From positions 1 to 64,000 of the forward strand of contig NZ_JANQBA010000006.1 of assembly GCF_025490915.1 (NCBI RefSeq): DNA of 64,000 nt. The letters are read 5' to 3'. Both the position numbers and the translations under genes were made by a program. Source of the stretch: Lacticaseibacillus parakribbianus (GTDB lineage: Bacteria; Bacillota; Bacilli; Lactobacillales; Lactobacillaceae). Every line of letters starts with the position of its first letter. The first letter of the stretch is position 1. The notes under the pieces were generated by a model. That model saw nothing but the letters and a program-made list of their open reading frames with translations. It was not told the DNA's origin and searched no databases. Positions 42,149 through 50,692 of this stretch are shown one piece after another.

Positions 42149-43013
42149 GCCGTTAGTTGCAGTCCAAGACCTCAGTGTTATTTTCAGGAAAAACCGCCGG
42201 GCCCTGACCGCCGTCGACCGGGTGAGCTTCGCCATTGACGCCGGCACCACCGTCGGCCTGGTCGGCGAGTCGGGCTCGGGCAAAAGCACCACCGGCCGCG
42301 CCATCGCCGGCATCGGCCCGATCACGAGCGGCACCGTCAGCTACCGCGGCCAGGTGCTGGGAGCCCGGGGCTTCGACCGCCGCGCCTTCCGCCGCCAGGT
42401 CCAGCTGATTTTCCAGGACCCCTTCTCGAGCCTGGACCCGCGGCAAAAAGTCGGCGACGCGATCGCCGAGGGCATCGAAAACTTCCGCCTGGCCAACAGC
42501 GCGGCCGAACGCCGCGACCAGGTTCAGGCGCTTTTGGCCCAGGTCGGGCTGCCGCCCGACGCCGCCAACCGGTTCCCCCACGAGTTCTCCGGCGGCCAGC
42601 GCCAGCGCATCGGCATCGCCCGGGCCCTCGCGGTGCAGCCCGAGTTTCTGGTGCTGGACGAGCCGATCTCGGCGCTTGACGTCTCGATTCAGGCGCAGAT
42701 TGTCAACTTGCTGCGGCAGATTCAGCGCGACCGCCACCTGACCTACCTGTTCATCGCGCATGACCTGTCGATGGTGCGGTACCTCTGCGACCGGGTGCTG
42801 GTGATGTCGCACGGCCGCATCGTCGAGGCCGGCGCCACGGCCGCCGTCTACACCGACCCGCGCCATCCCTACACCAAGTCGCTCCTGTCGGCGGTCCCCC
42901 ACGCCGACCCAATCTACGAGCACCAAAAAATCCTGGTCCCAGACACCAGTTCGGCCCCGGCCCCAGACGCCAAGTTGACCCCAGTGGCAAAAGACCACTG
43001 GGTGCTGCAGTGA
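42141..43013 (+). CDS. oppF: Oligopeptide ABC transporter ATPase (OppF)
   Basis: This 290-residue ATPase has Walker A GESGSGKST, the Q-loop phrase QLIFQDPFSSLDPRQKVGD, signature FSGGQRQRIGIA, Walker B FLVLDEPISALDVS and switch FIAHDLSMV. The C-terminus has HPYTKSLLSAVPHADP, as in OppF. Ribosome site AAGGAGG lies 5-6 nt before the ATG, within oppD. Last gene of the opp cluster; array D starts at its stop codon. Confidence 0.94.
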   Translation: MPEPLVAVQDLSVIFRKNRRALTAVDRVSFAIDAGTTVGLVGESGSGKSTTGRAIAGIGPITSGTVSYRGQVLGARGFDRRAFRRQVQLIFQDPFSSLDPRQKVGDAIAEGIENFRLANSAAERRDQVQALLAQVGLPPDAANRFPHEFSGGQRQRIGIARALAVQPEFLVLDEPISALDVSIQAQIVNLLRQIQRDRHLTYLFIAHDLSMVRYLCDRVLVMSHGRIVEAGATAAVYTDPRHPYTKSLLSAVPHADPIYEHQKILVPDTSSAPAPDAKLTPVAKDHWVLQ

Positions 43014-43280
43014 CCAGGGCGGAGCGGCGCGTATTTAGCGAACCGAGTAGCGCCGGGCCGTTGCTTGAGGCCTGGGCTTGGCCTCGAGTGACGGCCCTAG
43101 CTAATCGCGTTCGCGTTGCGTCGCGGAGCCCGACGATCCAGGGCGGAGCGGCGCGTATTTAGCGGGACGGGTAGCCTAGCCCCAAGTCCCGCGGCGTAGC
43201 TAGCCGCTCCCGCGTTGCGTCGCGGAGCCCGACAATCCAGGGCGAAGCCCGGCGGGTTTAGCGGGACGGGTACGAAATCG
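43014..43280 (+). repeat. Repeat array D: one full unit, one with the apex deleted, one truncated
   Basis: Unit 1 (about 43014-43137) is full size. Unit 2 (about 43138-43236) has lost the apical stem and joins TAGCC to AGTCCCGCGGCG. Unit 3 (about 43237-43280) keeps only the left arm. Outer arms are GCGGCGCG/GCGTCGC, again different from the other arrays but paired. The array starts at the oppF stop codon. Confidence 0.92.
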
Positions 43281-43294
43281 TTTGGCGAGCTAAG

Positions 43295-43354
43295 GGCCGC
43301 GGCCGCCGGGCCCCTCGAACCGTGCGGCCAGCCTTCGCACGGCTTTGCTGGGCC
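43295..43354 (+). repeat. Second copy of the repeat seen at 37811-37876
   Basis: GGCCGCGGCC, CCGGGCCCC, then CGTGCGGCC and CGCACGGCT recur in the same order as at 37811, with a CCGTGCG/CGCACGG hairpin. Both copies follow an array of the 120-bp family and precede a terminator. Confidence 0.7.
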
Positions 43355-43365
43355 GCGACAAAACT

Positions 43366-43408
43366 AAAGCGAGCCGCCTTCCCGAATTCGGGAAAGCGGC
43401 TCGCTTTT
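43366..43408. terminator. Bidirectional terminator between opp and the HTH gene
   Basis: AAAGCGAGCCGC/GCGGCTCGCTTT, with TTCCCGAATTCGGGAA inside, forms a nearly continuous stem for two convergent genes. Confidence 0.92.
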
Positions 43409-43421
43409 GACGTCCGACTGG

Positions 43422-43766
43422 TCACTTGCGGCTGACGATGTTGCCGACCGTCGACTTGCTGATGTTGAGCAGCCGGGCGATGCCGCGGTAGGACATGCCC
43501 TGCTCGCGCATCGCGATCACCTGCTTTTGCACGGCAATCGGCAGGCCGCGGTGCGACACGGTCTCGCCGTCGGGCAGAAGCGGCGTGAGGGTCACGGCGA
43601 CCGCCTGGCCCTCGGATTGGTGGGCGACGCGCCGCGCCTCCAGCTCGCTGTAAGTCAGCCAGGTGCGGCGAATGTCTGGGGTCCACGCGGCAAGCAGCAG
43701 CAGGCTGTCGGCCTCCAGGAATTCCCCTTGTGCGTTAACAACCGTGTAGCGCGTTGCGTTTGCCAT
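43422..43766 (-). CDS. Small protein with C-terminal resolvase-like helix-turn-helix
   Basis: This is a 114-residue protein. The C-terminal 40 residues (LPIAVQKQVIAMREQGMSYR, then GIARLLNISKSTVGNIVSRK) form a helix-turn-helix of the Hin/transposase HTH_38 type. The N-terminal 70 residues (YTVVNAQGEFLEADSLLLLA, then WTPDIRRTWLTY) are unrecognised. It could be a DNA-binding regulator or a remnant of a mobile gene. The start at 43766 has AAAGGAGG upstream. Single gene. Confidence 0.75.
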   Translation of the reverse strand: MANATRYTVVNAQGEFLEADSLLLLAAWTPDIRRTWLTYSELEARRVAHQSEGQAVAVTLTPLLPDGETVSHRGLPIAVQKQVIAMREQGMSYRGIARLLNISKSTVGNIVSRK

Positions 43767-43901
43767 GGTGTGCCTCCTTTGGGCGTTACTTAACTCTATT
43801 GTAACGCACTTGGTCGCGGATTGGGGGCAGGGAAAAAGCACCGCTTACGTCGTCGGTCATCCTGCTTGCCTTGCCGCGAGCGGTCAAGGGCGCCGTCTCG
43901 C

Positions 43902-45098
43902 TCACCGCGGCTCCGGCCGGTCGTCGTCGGTGGTGGTGCCGTCCGGGGCGGCTGGGTCGCTCAAAGTCGCGTCTTGCACCGTGCTGATCTGGGTCGTGTC
44001 GGCCCAGACGTCGTAGAAGTAGCGGTTGTCGCGGGTCACGACCTCCCAGAGGAAGTTGGCGACCAAGAACACCGCGGGTATCGCCAGCAGTCCCAGCAAG
44101 ATGAAGTTGGTCTCGGTGCGGTGGAACTTGCTGAAAATCTGCTCGAACACCCACTGGAACGCTCGCATGACGTTGAACGCGGCGCCGTACAGCAGGAACT
44201 CGCGCCACCACACCCGCCAGATGCTGGCGGGACTGCCATCGGCCCGGACGATGCGGATCCGCACCGCCCGTTTGCCCGGCGTCTGGCCGTTCATCAGAAG
44301 CGGCGCCAAGCCGAAGGTCAAAAGCATCCCGGCGACGTTGCCGAACAAGGTCAGATCGGTGGCGACCCCGAGCAGCTGCAGCAGCAGGTGAGCCAGGGCC
44401 CCGAGCAGGCTGGCCACGATGAGGTTATCGATCAGCATCGCCACCAGCCGCCGCGTCCAGGTCACGCGTCGGCCTTTTTGGATGGCGGCTTGGTCCATTT
44501 CGTCGCGCGACGGGAAAACGCGCATCAAGGTCGGCGCCAGCAGGCCACCCAACGTCCCGCCAAGCGTGTTCAAGATCAGGTCGTCGACCTCAAACAGCCG
44601 GTACGGCCGCGGGTAGTACCCGTACAGGCCGGACAGCTGGGTCAGCTCGAAGAACAAACTCAGCGTGAAGCTCGCGATCACCACCTGCCACACCGGCCGC
44701 TTGAAGTAGTAGCGCAGATACACGCCGAAGGGCAGCGTCAAGGCGACGTTGAACAGCGGCATGAAAAACGTCGACTCCCGCACCGTCGCCAGCCAGGTCG
44801 CCGGCTGGTTCCAGACGAACGGCGTGGCCGCCAGGAACTCGGCCAGCTCGTGGAACGGCACCAGGCTGTAGCGCGGCGTGGTCAACGCCGCAACGCTGGC
44901 GCGGTCCGGCAGCGGCAGGATCACCAGGAAGTAGGCGGCCAGCAGGTAGAAGATGAAGGTGTAGACCACCACCGCTCGCCAGGCGATCAGGCTGCCGTAG
45001 CGGCGGTACTGGCCGAGCAGGAAGGGCAAGGCGATGAGCAGCGCGATGACCGGGAAGGTCAGCGCCGCCATTTTGAGGGGAAAAACATAGGCACTCAC
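43902..45098 (-). CDS. VanZ-like and RDD-domain fusion membrane protein
   Basis: This is a membrane protein of about 398 residues. The first half (1-210) is VanZ-like, with the phrases SLVPFHELAEF, FNVALTLPFGVYLRYYF and LTQLSGLYGYYPRPYRLFEVDDLILNT spread over several helices. The second half (about 213-370) is an RDD domain starting RRLVAMLIDNLIVASLLGA and containing GQTPGKRAVRIRIVRADG. The tail is acidic. VanZ proteins are linked to glycopeptide tolerance; RDD proteins are of varied or unknown role. GTG 45098 was preferred because GAGGA stands 6 nt upstream; an ATG at 45104 is adjacent to that site. Confidence 0.85.
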   Translation of the reverse strand: MSAYVFPLKMAALTFPVIALLIALPFLLGQYRRYGSLIAWRAVVVYTFIFYLLAAYFLVILPLPDRASVAALTTPRYSLVPFHELAEFLAATPFVWNQPATWLATVRESTFFMPLFNVALTLPFGVYLRYYFKRPVWQVVIASFTLSLFFELTQLSGLYGYYPRPYRLFEVDDLILNTLGGTLGGLLAPTLMRVFPSRDEMDQAAIQKGRRVTWTRRLVAMLIDNLIVASLLGALAHLLLQLLGVATDLTLFGNVAGMLLTFGLAPLLMNGQTPGKRAVRIRIVRADGSPASIWRVWWREFLLYGAAFNVMRAFQWVFEQIFSKFHRTETNFILLGLLAIPAVFLVANFLWEVVTRDNRYFYDVWADTTQISTVQDATLSDPAAPDGTTTDDDRPEPR

Positions 45099-45221
45099 AG
45101 GCATTCCTCACTTTGATTAGGCTAGTTCCATTATATGAAACTAACCGGCAAGTTAACAGCCGCGAATCTTTGGGGTAAACTGAATTAACGCCACAATCAC
45201 GGATAATGAAAGGTTCATCAC

Positions 45222-46244
45222 ATGCCACAATCTCACCGCATCTTCTACTTCGACGCGCTACGGGCCCTCGGCTGCCTGCTGGTCGTTTTGACCCACGTCA
45301 CCTCGCAGTTCTTAATCGGCCCCCCGGCTCGCAGCTACTGGGTAGTGACCGCCGCCCTGAACAACGGCACCCGCGCCGCCGTGCCGCTGTTCATCATGAT
45401 CTCCGGCGCCTTGTTCCTCGATCCCGACCGCCCCGTCGCGTTCGCTCGCCTGCTGCGCAAAAACGTGCTGCGGCTGGTGGTGATGCTGGTCGCGTGGAAC
45501 CTCATCTACGCCGTCGCCGAATGGGTGCGGTCGCACGACTGGTCCCAAGTCACCCACACCCTGCTGCTCGGCCCCTTCCACCTCTGGTTCCTCTACGCCT
45601 TGATCGGCTGCTACCTGATGGTGCCGCTGCTGCGGCCGATCACGGCCAATCCGCGGCTGATGGGCTGGGCCCTGACGCTTGCGGCGGTGTTCACCGTGCT
45701 GCCGGCCACCGCCCAGCCGTTCCTGCGGCCGGGCAGCCCGGTGCTGGCGCTTTTGACCCAGTTTCACGTGCCGACGCTTGGCAGCTACGTGTTTTACTTC
45801 GTGCTGGGCTACGCGCTGCACCGTGCGACGCTCTCGCGGCTTCAGACCTGGGTGCTGGCCGCGGCCGGGCTGGTCGGCACCCTGGGCATGATCTGGCTGA
45901 CCCAAGTCGCGTCGGTCGCCGCCGGTCACCTCGATCAGGCCTTCCAGGCCAACCTCGGGCTGTGGATTCTGCTGCAAGCGACCGGCTGGTTTTCGCTGGC
46001 TAAGGCCTACTGGAACCGGCCGTTGCCGCGGGGCGTCGCCTTTCTCGCCGCGGTATCGCTGCCGGTTTACCTGGTTCATCCGCTGGTGCTTGGGCTCTTG
46101 CAGCGCGTCGGGCTGGTGCGGCCGGGGTTGCACTGGCTGGTCTTGGTCTACCTGCTGGTGCTGGCCGGCTCGCTGGTGTTCGGCGCGGTCTATCACTGGG
46201 GGCAAAAGCAGCTGCACCGCCAGGGAACGCCGGTTAAAAGCTGA
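45222..46244 (+). CDS. Acyltransferase-3 family membrane protein
   Basis: This 340-residue protein has about ten helices. The start IFYFDALRALGCLLVVLTHV is the acyltransferase-3 signature, with the catalytic His in LTHV; FLYALIGCYLMVPLLRP and SLPVYLVHPLVL also fit. Such proteins acetylate surface polysaccharides or peptidoglycan. The target here is unknown. AAAGG stands 8 nt before the ATG. The next gene starts 35 bp downstream and is probably co-transcribed. Confidence 0.9.
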   Translation: MPQSHRIFYFDALRALGCLLVVLTHVTSQFLIGPPARSYWVVTAALNNGTRAAVPLFIMISGALFLDPDRPVAFARLLRKNVLRLVVMLVAWNLIYAVAEWVRSHDWSQVTHTLLLGPFHLWFLYALIGCYLMVPLLRPITANPRLMGWALTLAAVFTVLPATAQPFLRPGSPVLALLTQFHVPTLGSYVFYFVLGYALHRATLSRLQTWVLAAAGLVGTLGMIWLTQVASVAAGHLDQAFQANLGLWILLQATGWFSLAKAYWNRPLPRGVAFLAAVSLPVYLVHPLVLGLLQRVGLVRPGLHWLVLVYLLVLAGSLVFGAVYHWGQKQLHRQGTPVKS

Positions 46245-46279
46245 CTGACGATGACTTTCGGGCAAAGGAGCGACGACGC

Positions 46280-46777
46280 ATGACCGCAACTCACCACCAC
46301 TGGCGCTACCTGGCGCCGCTTGGCATCGGCACCGTTGTCCTCGGCGCGGTGTTGCTGATGCCGATGCCCCTCCCCATTCAGGATTACGAACCCGGCGCCG
46401 GCCTCGCCTTGGGCGGCGTAACCAACGGTTTGGGCAGCGGCCTGATTCTGGTCGGCGTCGCTGCCATTCTGGTCGGTCTCGGGCTCGACGCGCGTCGGGC
46501 CAACACACGCGGTCGCGTCTGGCGCGGGGCCGTTGCGCTGGCGCTAATGCTTGGGCTCTGGGGCGGCGGCCGCGGCCTGACCACCTACACCGGCGCTATC
46601 GTGTCGGCCAGCGGCGGCGAGCTGACGGTTCGCGCCAGCGGCCGCACCTTCGTTTTGACCGGCACCGCGCCGCCGCAAACCGCCGCGACCCACGTCACCT
46701 TCACCCTGCGCTGGCCGCTGATCGCCTGGGGTGCGACCACCGCCGTACAACCCCAATCGGTGACCTTCAGCAAGTGA
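46280..46777 (+). CDS. Small membrane protein of unknown function
   Basis: This is a 165-residue protein with three likely helices (about 10-28, 50-68 and 82-96) followed by an outside domain of about 60 residues with beta character (GGELTVRASGRTFVLTGTAP). I do not recognise it. AAAGGAG stands 9 nt upstream. It follows the acyltransferase gene and ends at a terminator, so the two form an operon; a role linked to surface modification is only inference. Confidence 0.65.
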   Translation: MTATHHHWRYLAPLGIGTVVLGAVLLMPMPLPIQDYEPGAGLALGGVTNGLGSGLILVGVAAILVGLGLDARRANTRGRVWRGAVALALMLGLWGGGRGLTTYTGAIVSASGGELTVRASGRTFVLTGTAPPQTAATHVTFTLRWPLIAWGATTAVQPQSVTFSK

Positions 46778-46807
46778 CGCCGCCGACCAAAATGCCGACG
46801 AGACAGC

Positions 46808-46846
46808 AAACAACCGGCCCCCCGCTTGGGGAGGACCGGTTGTTTT
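46808..46846 (+). terminator. Terminator of the acyltransferase operon
   Basis: AAACAACCGG/CCGGTTGTTT with CCCC/GGGG inside, followed by TTTT. Confidence 0.9.
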
Positions 46847-46865
46847 GGTGTGTCGGACGAATTCG

Positions 46866-47341
46866 TGGTTGAGGCGGCTAGCTACGCACCAGCACTCGAG
46901 GCCAAGTTCGGGCCCCAAGCGTTGGCGCTAGGCTACCCGTCCTGCTAAGAGCGCGTCCTTACGCTCTGGTTTCGTCGAGCTTCACCCGGCAACGCGGGAG
47001 CGGCTAGCTACGCACCAGCACTCGAGGCCAAGTTCGGGCCTCAAGCGCTGGCGCTAGGCTACCCGTCCCGCTAAGAGCGCGTCCTTACGCTCTGGTTTCG
47101 TCGAGCTTCACCCGGCAACGCGGGAGCGGCTAGCTACGCCCTGGCGCCGAGGCATAACCCGCCTCAACGCCAGGGCTAGGCTACCCGTCCCGCTAATCCC
47201 GCCGGCTTACGCTCTGGTTCGTCGAGCTTCAGGCCGCAACGCGGGAGCGGCTAGCTACGCACCAGCACTCGAGGCCAAGTTCAGGCCTCAAGCGCTGGCG
47301 CTAGGCTACCCGTCCCGCTAAGAGCGCGTCCTTACGCTCTG
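46866..47341 (-). repeat. Repeat array E: four long-hairpin units in reverse orientation
   Basis: Units begin at 46875, 47001, 47127 and 47248 (periods 126, 126 and 121 bp). Core words CGGCTAGCTACGC and GGCTACCCGTCCCGCTAA are the complement of the core of arrays B-D. Unit 3 has a different apical stem, CCCTGGCG/CGCCAGGG, in place of CCAGC/GCTGG, but remains paired. The array ends 4 bp from the stop of the ABC permease gene at 47346, which is also on the minus strand. Confidence 0.95.
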
Positions 47342-47345
47342 GTTC

Positions 47346-48110
47346 TTACACGCTCCGCTTGCGGAAGCTCAGGTAGGCGATCACGGTGAACAGCACCGTG
47401 TAGACCAGCGAACCGCCGATCATCACCGGCGTCGAGAGGTGGGTCATTTTGCTGTAGGTCTCATTGGCCACCTGGCTGCCGACCATCAGGAAGGTGAATG
47501 GGTTCCACTTGAGAAATTCCCACTTGTCGATCAGGGCGATGAAAATGCCCGAGGCGATGTTCATCAGGAAGTAGCCGACGATCCCGGTGGAAACGGCCGC
47601 GGCGTTGCTCTTGAGCAGCGTCGACAGCAGCAGCACGACGGACAGCAACAGCAGGCTGACCAAGAAGAAGCCGATCACGCTGATGCCGTAAGTCTCCCAG
47701 TTGGCGTGTTTGCCGACCACCTTGAGCCAGTCGTACTTGCCGGTGGTCACGGACAGCACCACGGTGACAATCGTGGCGATGGCCTGCAGGATGAAAAGGT
47801 ACAAGACCATGGTGATCACCTTGCTGATGAAGACCTGGCTGCGGTAGTACTTGCGGTACAAAAGCTGCTTCATCGTGCCGAACTGGAACTCCTGGGCAAC
47901 CACGCTCGCGGTCGCCGCGACGGCCAAAATGATGACCAGGCCGCCGCCCATGAAGTCAAGGGACACGAGGTCACCGAGCGTGAAGAGGTCCGGGTTGACC
48001 ATCCGGACGATGGCGAAGACAATCTGCAAGGCAACCATGATGCCGATGGCAATCCAGGTGCCGGTTTTGTGAAAAAGCTTGTAAAATTCCTGTTTGATCA
48101 ACGTTCCCAT
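47346..48110 (-). CDS. ABC-2-type transporter permease (BcrB-like)
   Basis: This 254-residue permease has six helices, starting MGTLIKQEFYKLFHKTGTWI, as in small BcrB/NisE-like permeases that begin with a short amphipathic K/R-rich stretch. It works with the ATPase encoded 2 bp upstream. Such pairs export or resist peptide antibiotics, or have unknown substrates. The start at 48110 has AAGGAGG upstream. Repeat array E starts 4 bp after its stop. Confidence 0.9.
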   Translation of the reverse strand: MGTLIKQEFYKLFHKTGTWIAIGIMVALQIVFAIVRMVNPDLFTLGDLVSLDFMGGGLVIILAVAATASVVAQEFQFGTMKQLLYRKYYRSQVFISKVITMVLYLFILQAIATIVTVVLSVTTGKYDWLKVVGKHANWETYGISVIGFFLVSLLLLSVVLLLSTLLKSNAAAVSTGIVGYFLMNIASGIFIALIDKWEFLKWNPFTFLMVGSQVANETYSKMTHLSTPVMIGGSLVYTVLFTVIAYLSFRKRSV

Positions 48111-48112
48111 GG

Positions 48113-49024
48113 TTAAGCCTCCTTCTTGTCTTTTTGGACCATGTCGAGGAAGGACGCCTCGAGGTCGCGCGTCTTCTGGTCGACGGCGGTGATGGCCACG
48201 CCGTGCTGCACCAGGGCGTAAAGCGCCTGGTTCAGGGTGCCAACCGCTTCGTCGTCCTTGATCACGAGATTTTGGCCGTTTTGCGTGAAGGCGACGTTGG
48301 CCGTGGCCAAGGCGGCCTTGGCCTGGTCGAGGTTGCCGGTGGTGATCTCGTAGGTCACGCCACCGTCATGCGCGAGCTCGGCCATGCCGGTCTCCCGCAC
48401 GATGTGGCCGTGGTTGAGGATCAAGACGTCATCGGCGACCTTCTCCAGCTCGGACAAAATGTGGCTGGAAATCAGGAAGCTGGTGCCGTTGGCGGCCATT
48501 TTGCGAATGATGTCGCGCAAGTCCTTGACCGCCTGGGGATCCAGGCCGTTCATCGGCTCGTCCAAGATGACCAGCTTGGGCTGGTTGACCAGCGCCTGGG
48601 CGATGCCGAGCTTTTGCTTCATGCCCAGCGAGTAGAGCTTGGCCTTGCGGTTGATGTAGGTCCCCATGCCCAGCGCGTCGACAATTTCTTTGATGTTGGC
48701 GGCCTTGTTGTGCTTATCAGCGAACAGCTCGAGGTGCTGCTGGCCGGTCAAAAACGGGTAGATGCCCGGGTACTCGATCAAGGCCCCGACCTTGCGCAGC
48801 GCCTGGTGGCTAGTGATGGACACCGGTTGGCCGGTGATCTCGACGCCGCCACCGTTGACCGGAATCAGCCCCAGGATGGCCTTCATAATTGTGCTTTTCC
48901 CCGCACCGTTGGGGCCGACCAGCCCCGCCACGTGCCCTTCCTCAACGAAAAAGTCGACGCCGTGCAGGACCTGCTTGCTGCCGAACGATTTGTCGAGGTG
49001 GTCGACTGTCAAAACTGTGCTCAT
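48113..49024 (-). CDS. ABC transporter ATPase (BcrA-like)
   Basis: This 303-residue ATPase has Walker A GPNGAGKST, the phrase GALIEYPGIYPFLTG and a YSLGMKQKLGIAQAL signature typical of BcrA-type exporters, Walker B LVILDEPMNGLDP and switch SSHILSE. It has a C-terminal extension after 215. The start at 49024 has AGGAGGAG upstream. It lies downstream of an XRE regulator on the same strand but is separated by a terminator. Confidence 0.92.
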   Translation of the reverse strand: MSTVLTVDHLDKSFGSKQVLHGVDFFVEEGHVAGLVGPNGAGKSTIMKAILGLIPVNGGGVEITGQPVSITSHQALRKVGALIEYPGIYPFLTGQQHLELFADKHNKAANIKEIVDALGMGTYINRKAKLYSLGMKQKLGIAQALVNQPKLVILDEPMNGLDPQAVKDLRDIIRKMAANGTSFLISSHILSELEKVADDVLILNHGHIVRETGMAELAHDGGVTYEITTGNLDQAKAALATANVAFTQNGQNLVIKDDEAVGTLNQALYALVQHGVAITAVDQKTRDLEASFLDMVQKDKKEA

Positions 49025-49254
49025 ATTACTCCTCCTCCGTGTCGCCTGGCCTCACAGCGTGAACCCAGGCGCAGTGATGTGGTACCGCCGGTCTTGCCGG
49101 CGGCATCCACATTGTGAATAGCATAACACGTTAAGCCCCTGTCACATCCGCCTTGGGATGGAGATTCAAGCGGCTATCGTGATTAAGTATACGGCCAGAG
49201 CCGAGGCGACGCACGAACAGTTCCGTCACATGGGGCCACGGCCCCGACCCAATC

Positions 49255-49290
49255 AAAAAGCGCTTGCCTCGGCACTACCGAGGCAAGCGC
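49255..49290 (-). terminator. Terminator of the XRE-regulator gene
   Basis: A perfect 13-bp stem, GCGCTTGCCTCGG/CCGAGGCAAGCGC, with a 5-nt loop and TTTTT on the minus strand. The region 49025-49254 should hold the ABC operon promoter; a CCGCCGG/CCGGCGG hairpin lies near 49085-49103. Confidence 0.92.
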
Positions 49291-49330
49291 CAATTTAGCC
49301 GGTCGCCGGGCCAGACGGCAATTCAGGCGG

Positions 49331-49912
49331 TCACCGGCCGCCCCAGATCATGAACGGCACCATCACAATCAGTGCCAGCACCAAGACGACGGCGCCGAAC
49401 ACCGCCACGATCAGCGCCAACTGCCAGAAGTTGCGCCACTTGCTGCGCCTGGCCCGCAGCGCCGCGATGTCGCCGTTTTTCTCGTAGGCGATGATCTCTT
49501 GGTAGGTTCGCACGTCGGCGCGGTGCTTGAGCACTTCCAGGTGGGTGGCCGGCACCATCGCCGCCACCCAGAGCAGACCGGGAACCAGCCACCACCACGG
49601 GGCCCCCATGAACGCGGTCGGGCCCATCGACACGATGGCCGCCGCCAGCAGCCCCAGCATCCACTTGACGTCTCGCGTCGAGCGAGCGGTGAACACTTTT
49701 TGCTTCATTGCCGAAACATCTCCTTTGACTAAGTCGTCGAGGGAGGTGTGAAACAATACACTCAGCAAAAGCAGGTTCTCGATGTCCGGGTAGTGGCGGT
49801 CGTTCTCCCAGTTCGAGATGGTCTGCCGCGACACGTACAGCTTCTCCGCCAGCTGGTCTTGGGTCATTCCCAGGTCTTGGCGATGCGTCTGAATCTGCTT
49901 GCCGATCTGCAT
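49331..49912 (-). CDS. XRE-family HTH regulator with membrane helices
   Basis: This 193-residue protein starts with an XRE HTH (MQIGKQIQTHRQDLGMTQDQ, LAEKLYVSRQTISNWENDR, about 1-65). It is followed by three or four membrane helices (about 85-102, 105-122, 165-188). This layout matches HTH-DUF regulators in lactobacilli that probably sense envelope stress from the membrane. The adjacent BcrAB-like exporter could be its target by position. The start at 49912 has GAGGAGG upstream. The mobile element begins about 100 bp upstream, so this gene marks the left chromosomal flank. Confidence 0.88.
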   Translation of the reverse strand: MQIGKQIQTHRQDLGMTQDQLAEKLYVSRQTISNWENDRHYPDIENLLLLSVLFHTSLDDLVKGDVSAMKQKVFTARSTRDVKWMLGLLAAAIVSMGPTAFMGAPWWWLVPGLLWVAAMVPATHLEVLKHRADVRTYQEIIAYEKNGDIAALRARRSKWRNFWQLALIVAVFGAVVLVLALIVMVPFMIWGGR

Positions 49913-50004
49913 GTCTCGCCCTCCTCTTGCCCATCGTCTCAGGAACTATGCCAGTCTACCATCAAAGCCTTGCCGCCGGGTGTCAAAAGCGTTGGACGCG
50001 GCAG

Positions 50005-50020
50005 TATTTCCCGGGAAATA
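50005..50020. other. Probable left attachment site (attL)
   Basis: TATTTCCCGGGAAATA is a perfect 16-bp palindrome that shares TTCCCGGGAAATA with the right end. It lies just upstream of the XRE gene. Confidence 0.65.
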
Positions 50021-50136
50021 AACGTCTCAAACGAATGAAATTCAGAATCGCGGTGTAAACTGCCCTTTAGGACACTTTGCTAAATCAATATTATATAATG
50101 TGCTGATGGAATGTGCCACAAACGTGCCACCCCACG

Positions 50137-50169
50137 AAAAAAGAGAAGCGTGTTGGCTTCTTTTTTTTT
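50137..50169 (+). terminator. Terminator just inside the left end of the element
   Basis: AGAAGC/GCTTCT around a 6-nt loop with nine T. It has no gene upstream in the integrated form; in an excised circle it would lie after the integrase gene across the joined ends. The rest, to 50692, is AT-rich and should hold the adhesin promoter; I see no gene there. Confidence 0.85.
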
Positions 50170-50692
50170 ACTAGCAAAACGTTATACTGAGTTCGGGCTT
50201 CTTGTAACTCCGATTTTAACTTGATGTCAATGGCAATTTAAAAATGTAGGTTTGGGCGTGAATTAAATTTCGTGGCAAACAAGCTTCCAGTTCTTTATCC
50301 TTTGCGAATGTCTATAGTTTTGATTTTTTTAAGCAGGTCCTTAAATTGTTAGATGGCCGTAAGCGTGTTTGGTTTGCAGCTTTCAATCGATGCCGTTTAA
50401 GTCGTGGGTGCTGTTGCGCCTTTTGGACTTATACTGAATAACCAGTTTTTCAGTCGAACACATGGAGCGTCTGTTTTTAGGTTACGTTTGAACGCATTGT
50501 TATACAAGTGGAATAAACGGTGGAAGCCTGGTATATTTAAAGTGTGTAACCGTAGTCAAAACCACATCAGGTTAGTAATATAAATTAACATATGGTTAGA
50601 CGCGGAAACTCGAATTTCAAGAAAGTGGGGTGTTCAAATTATCATGTATAAATTGAGGGGTAGAAACTCAATCATGGAAAGAGGTAAAAAAC

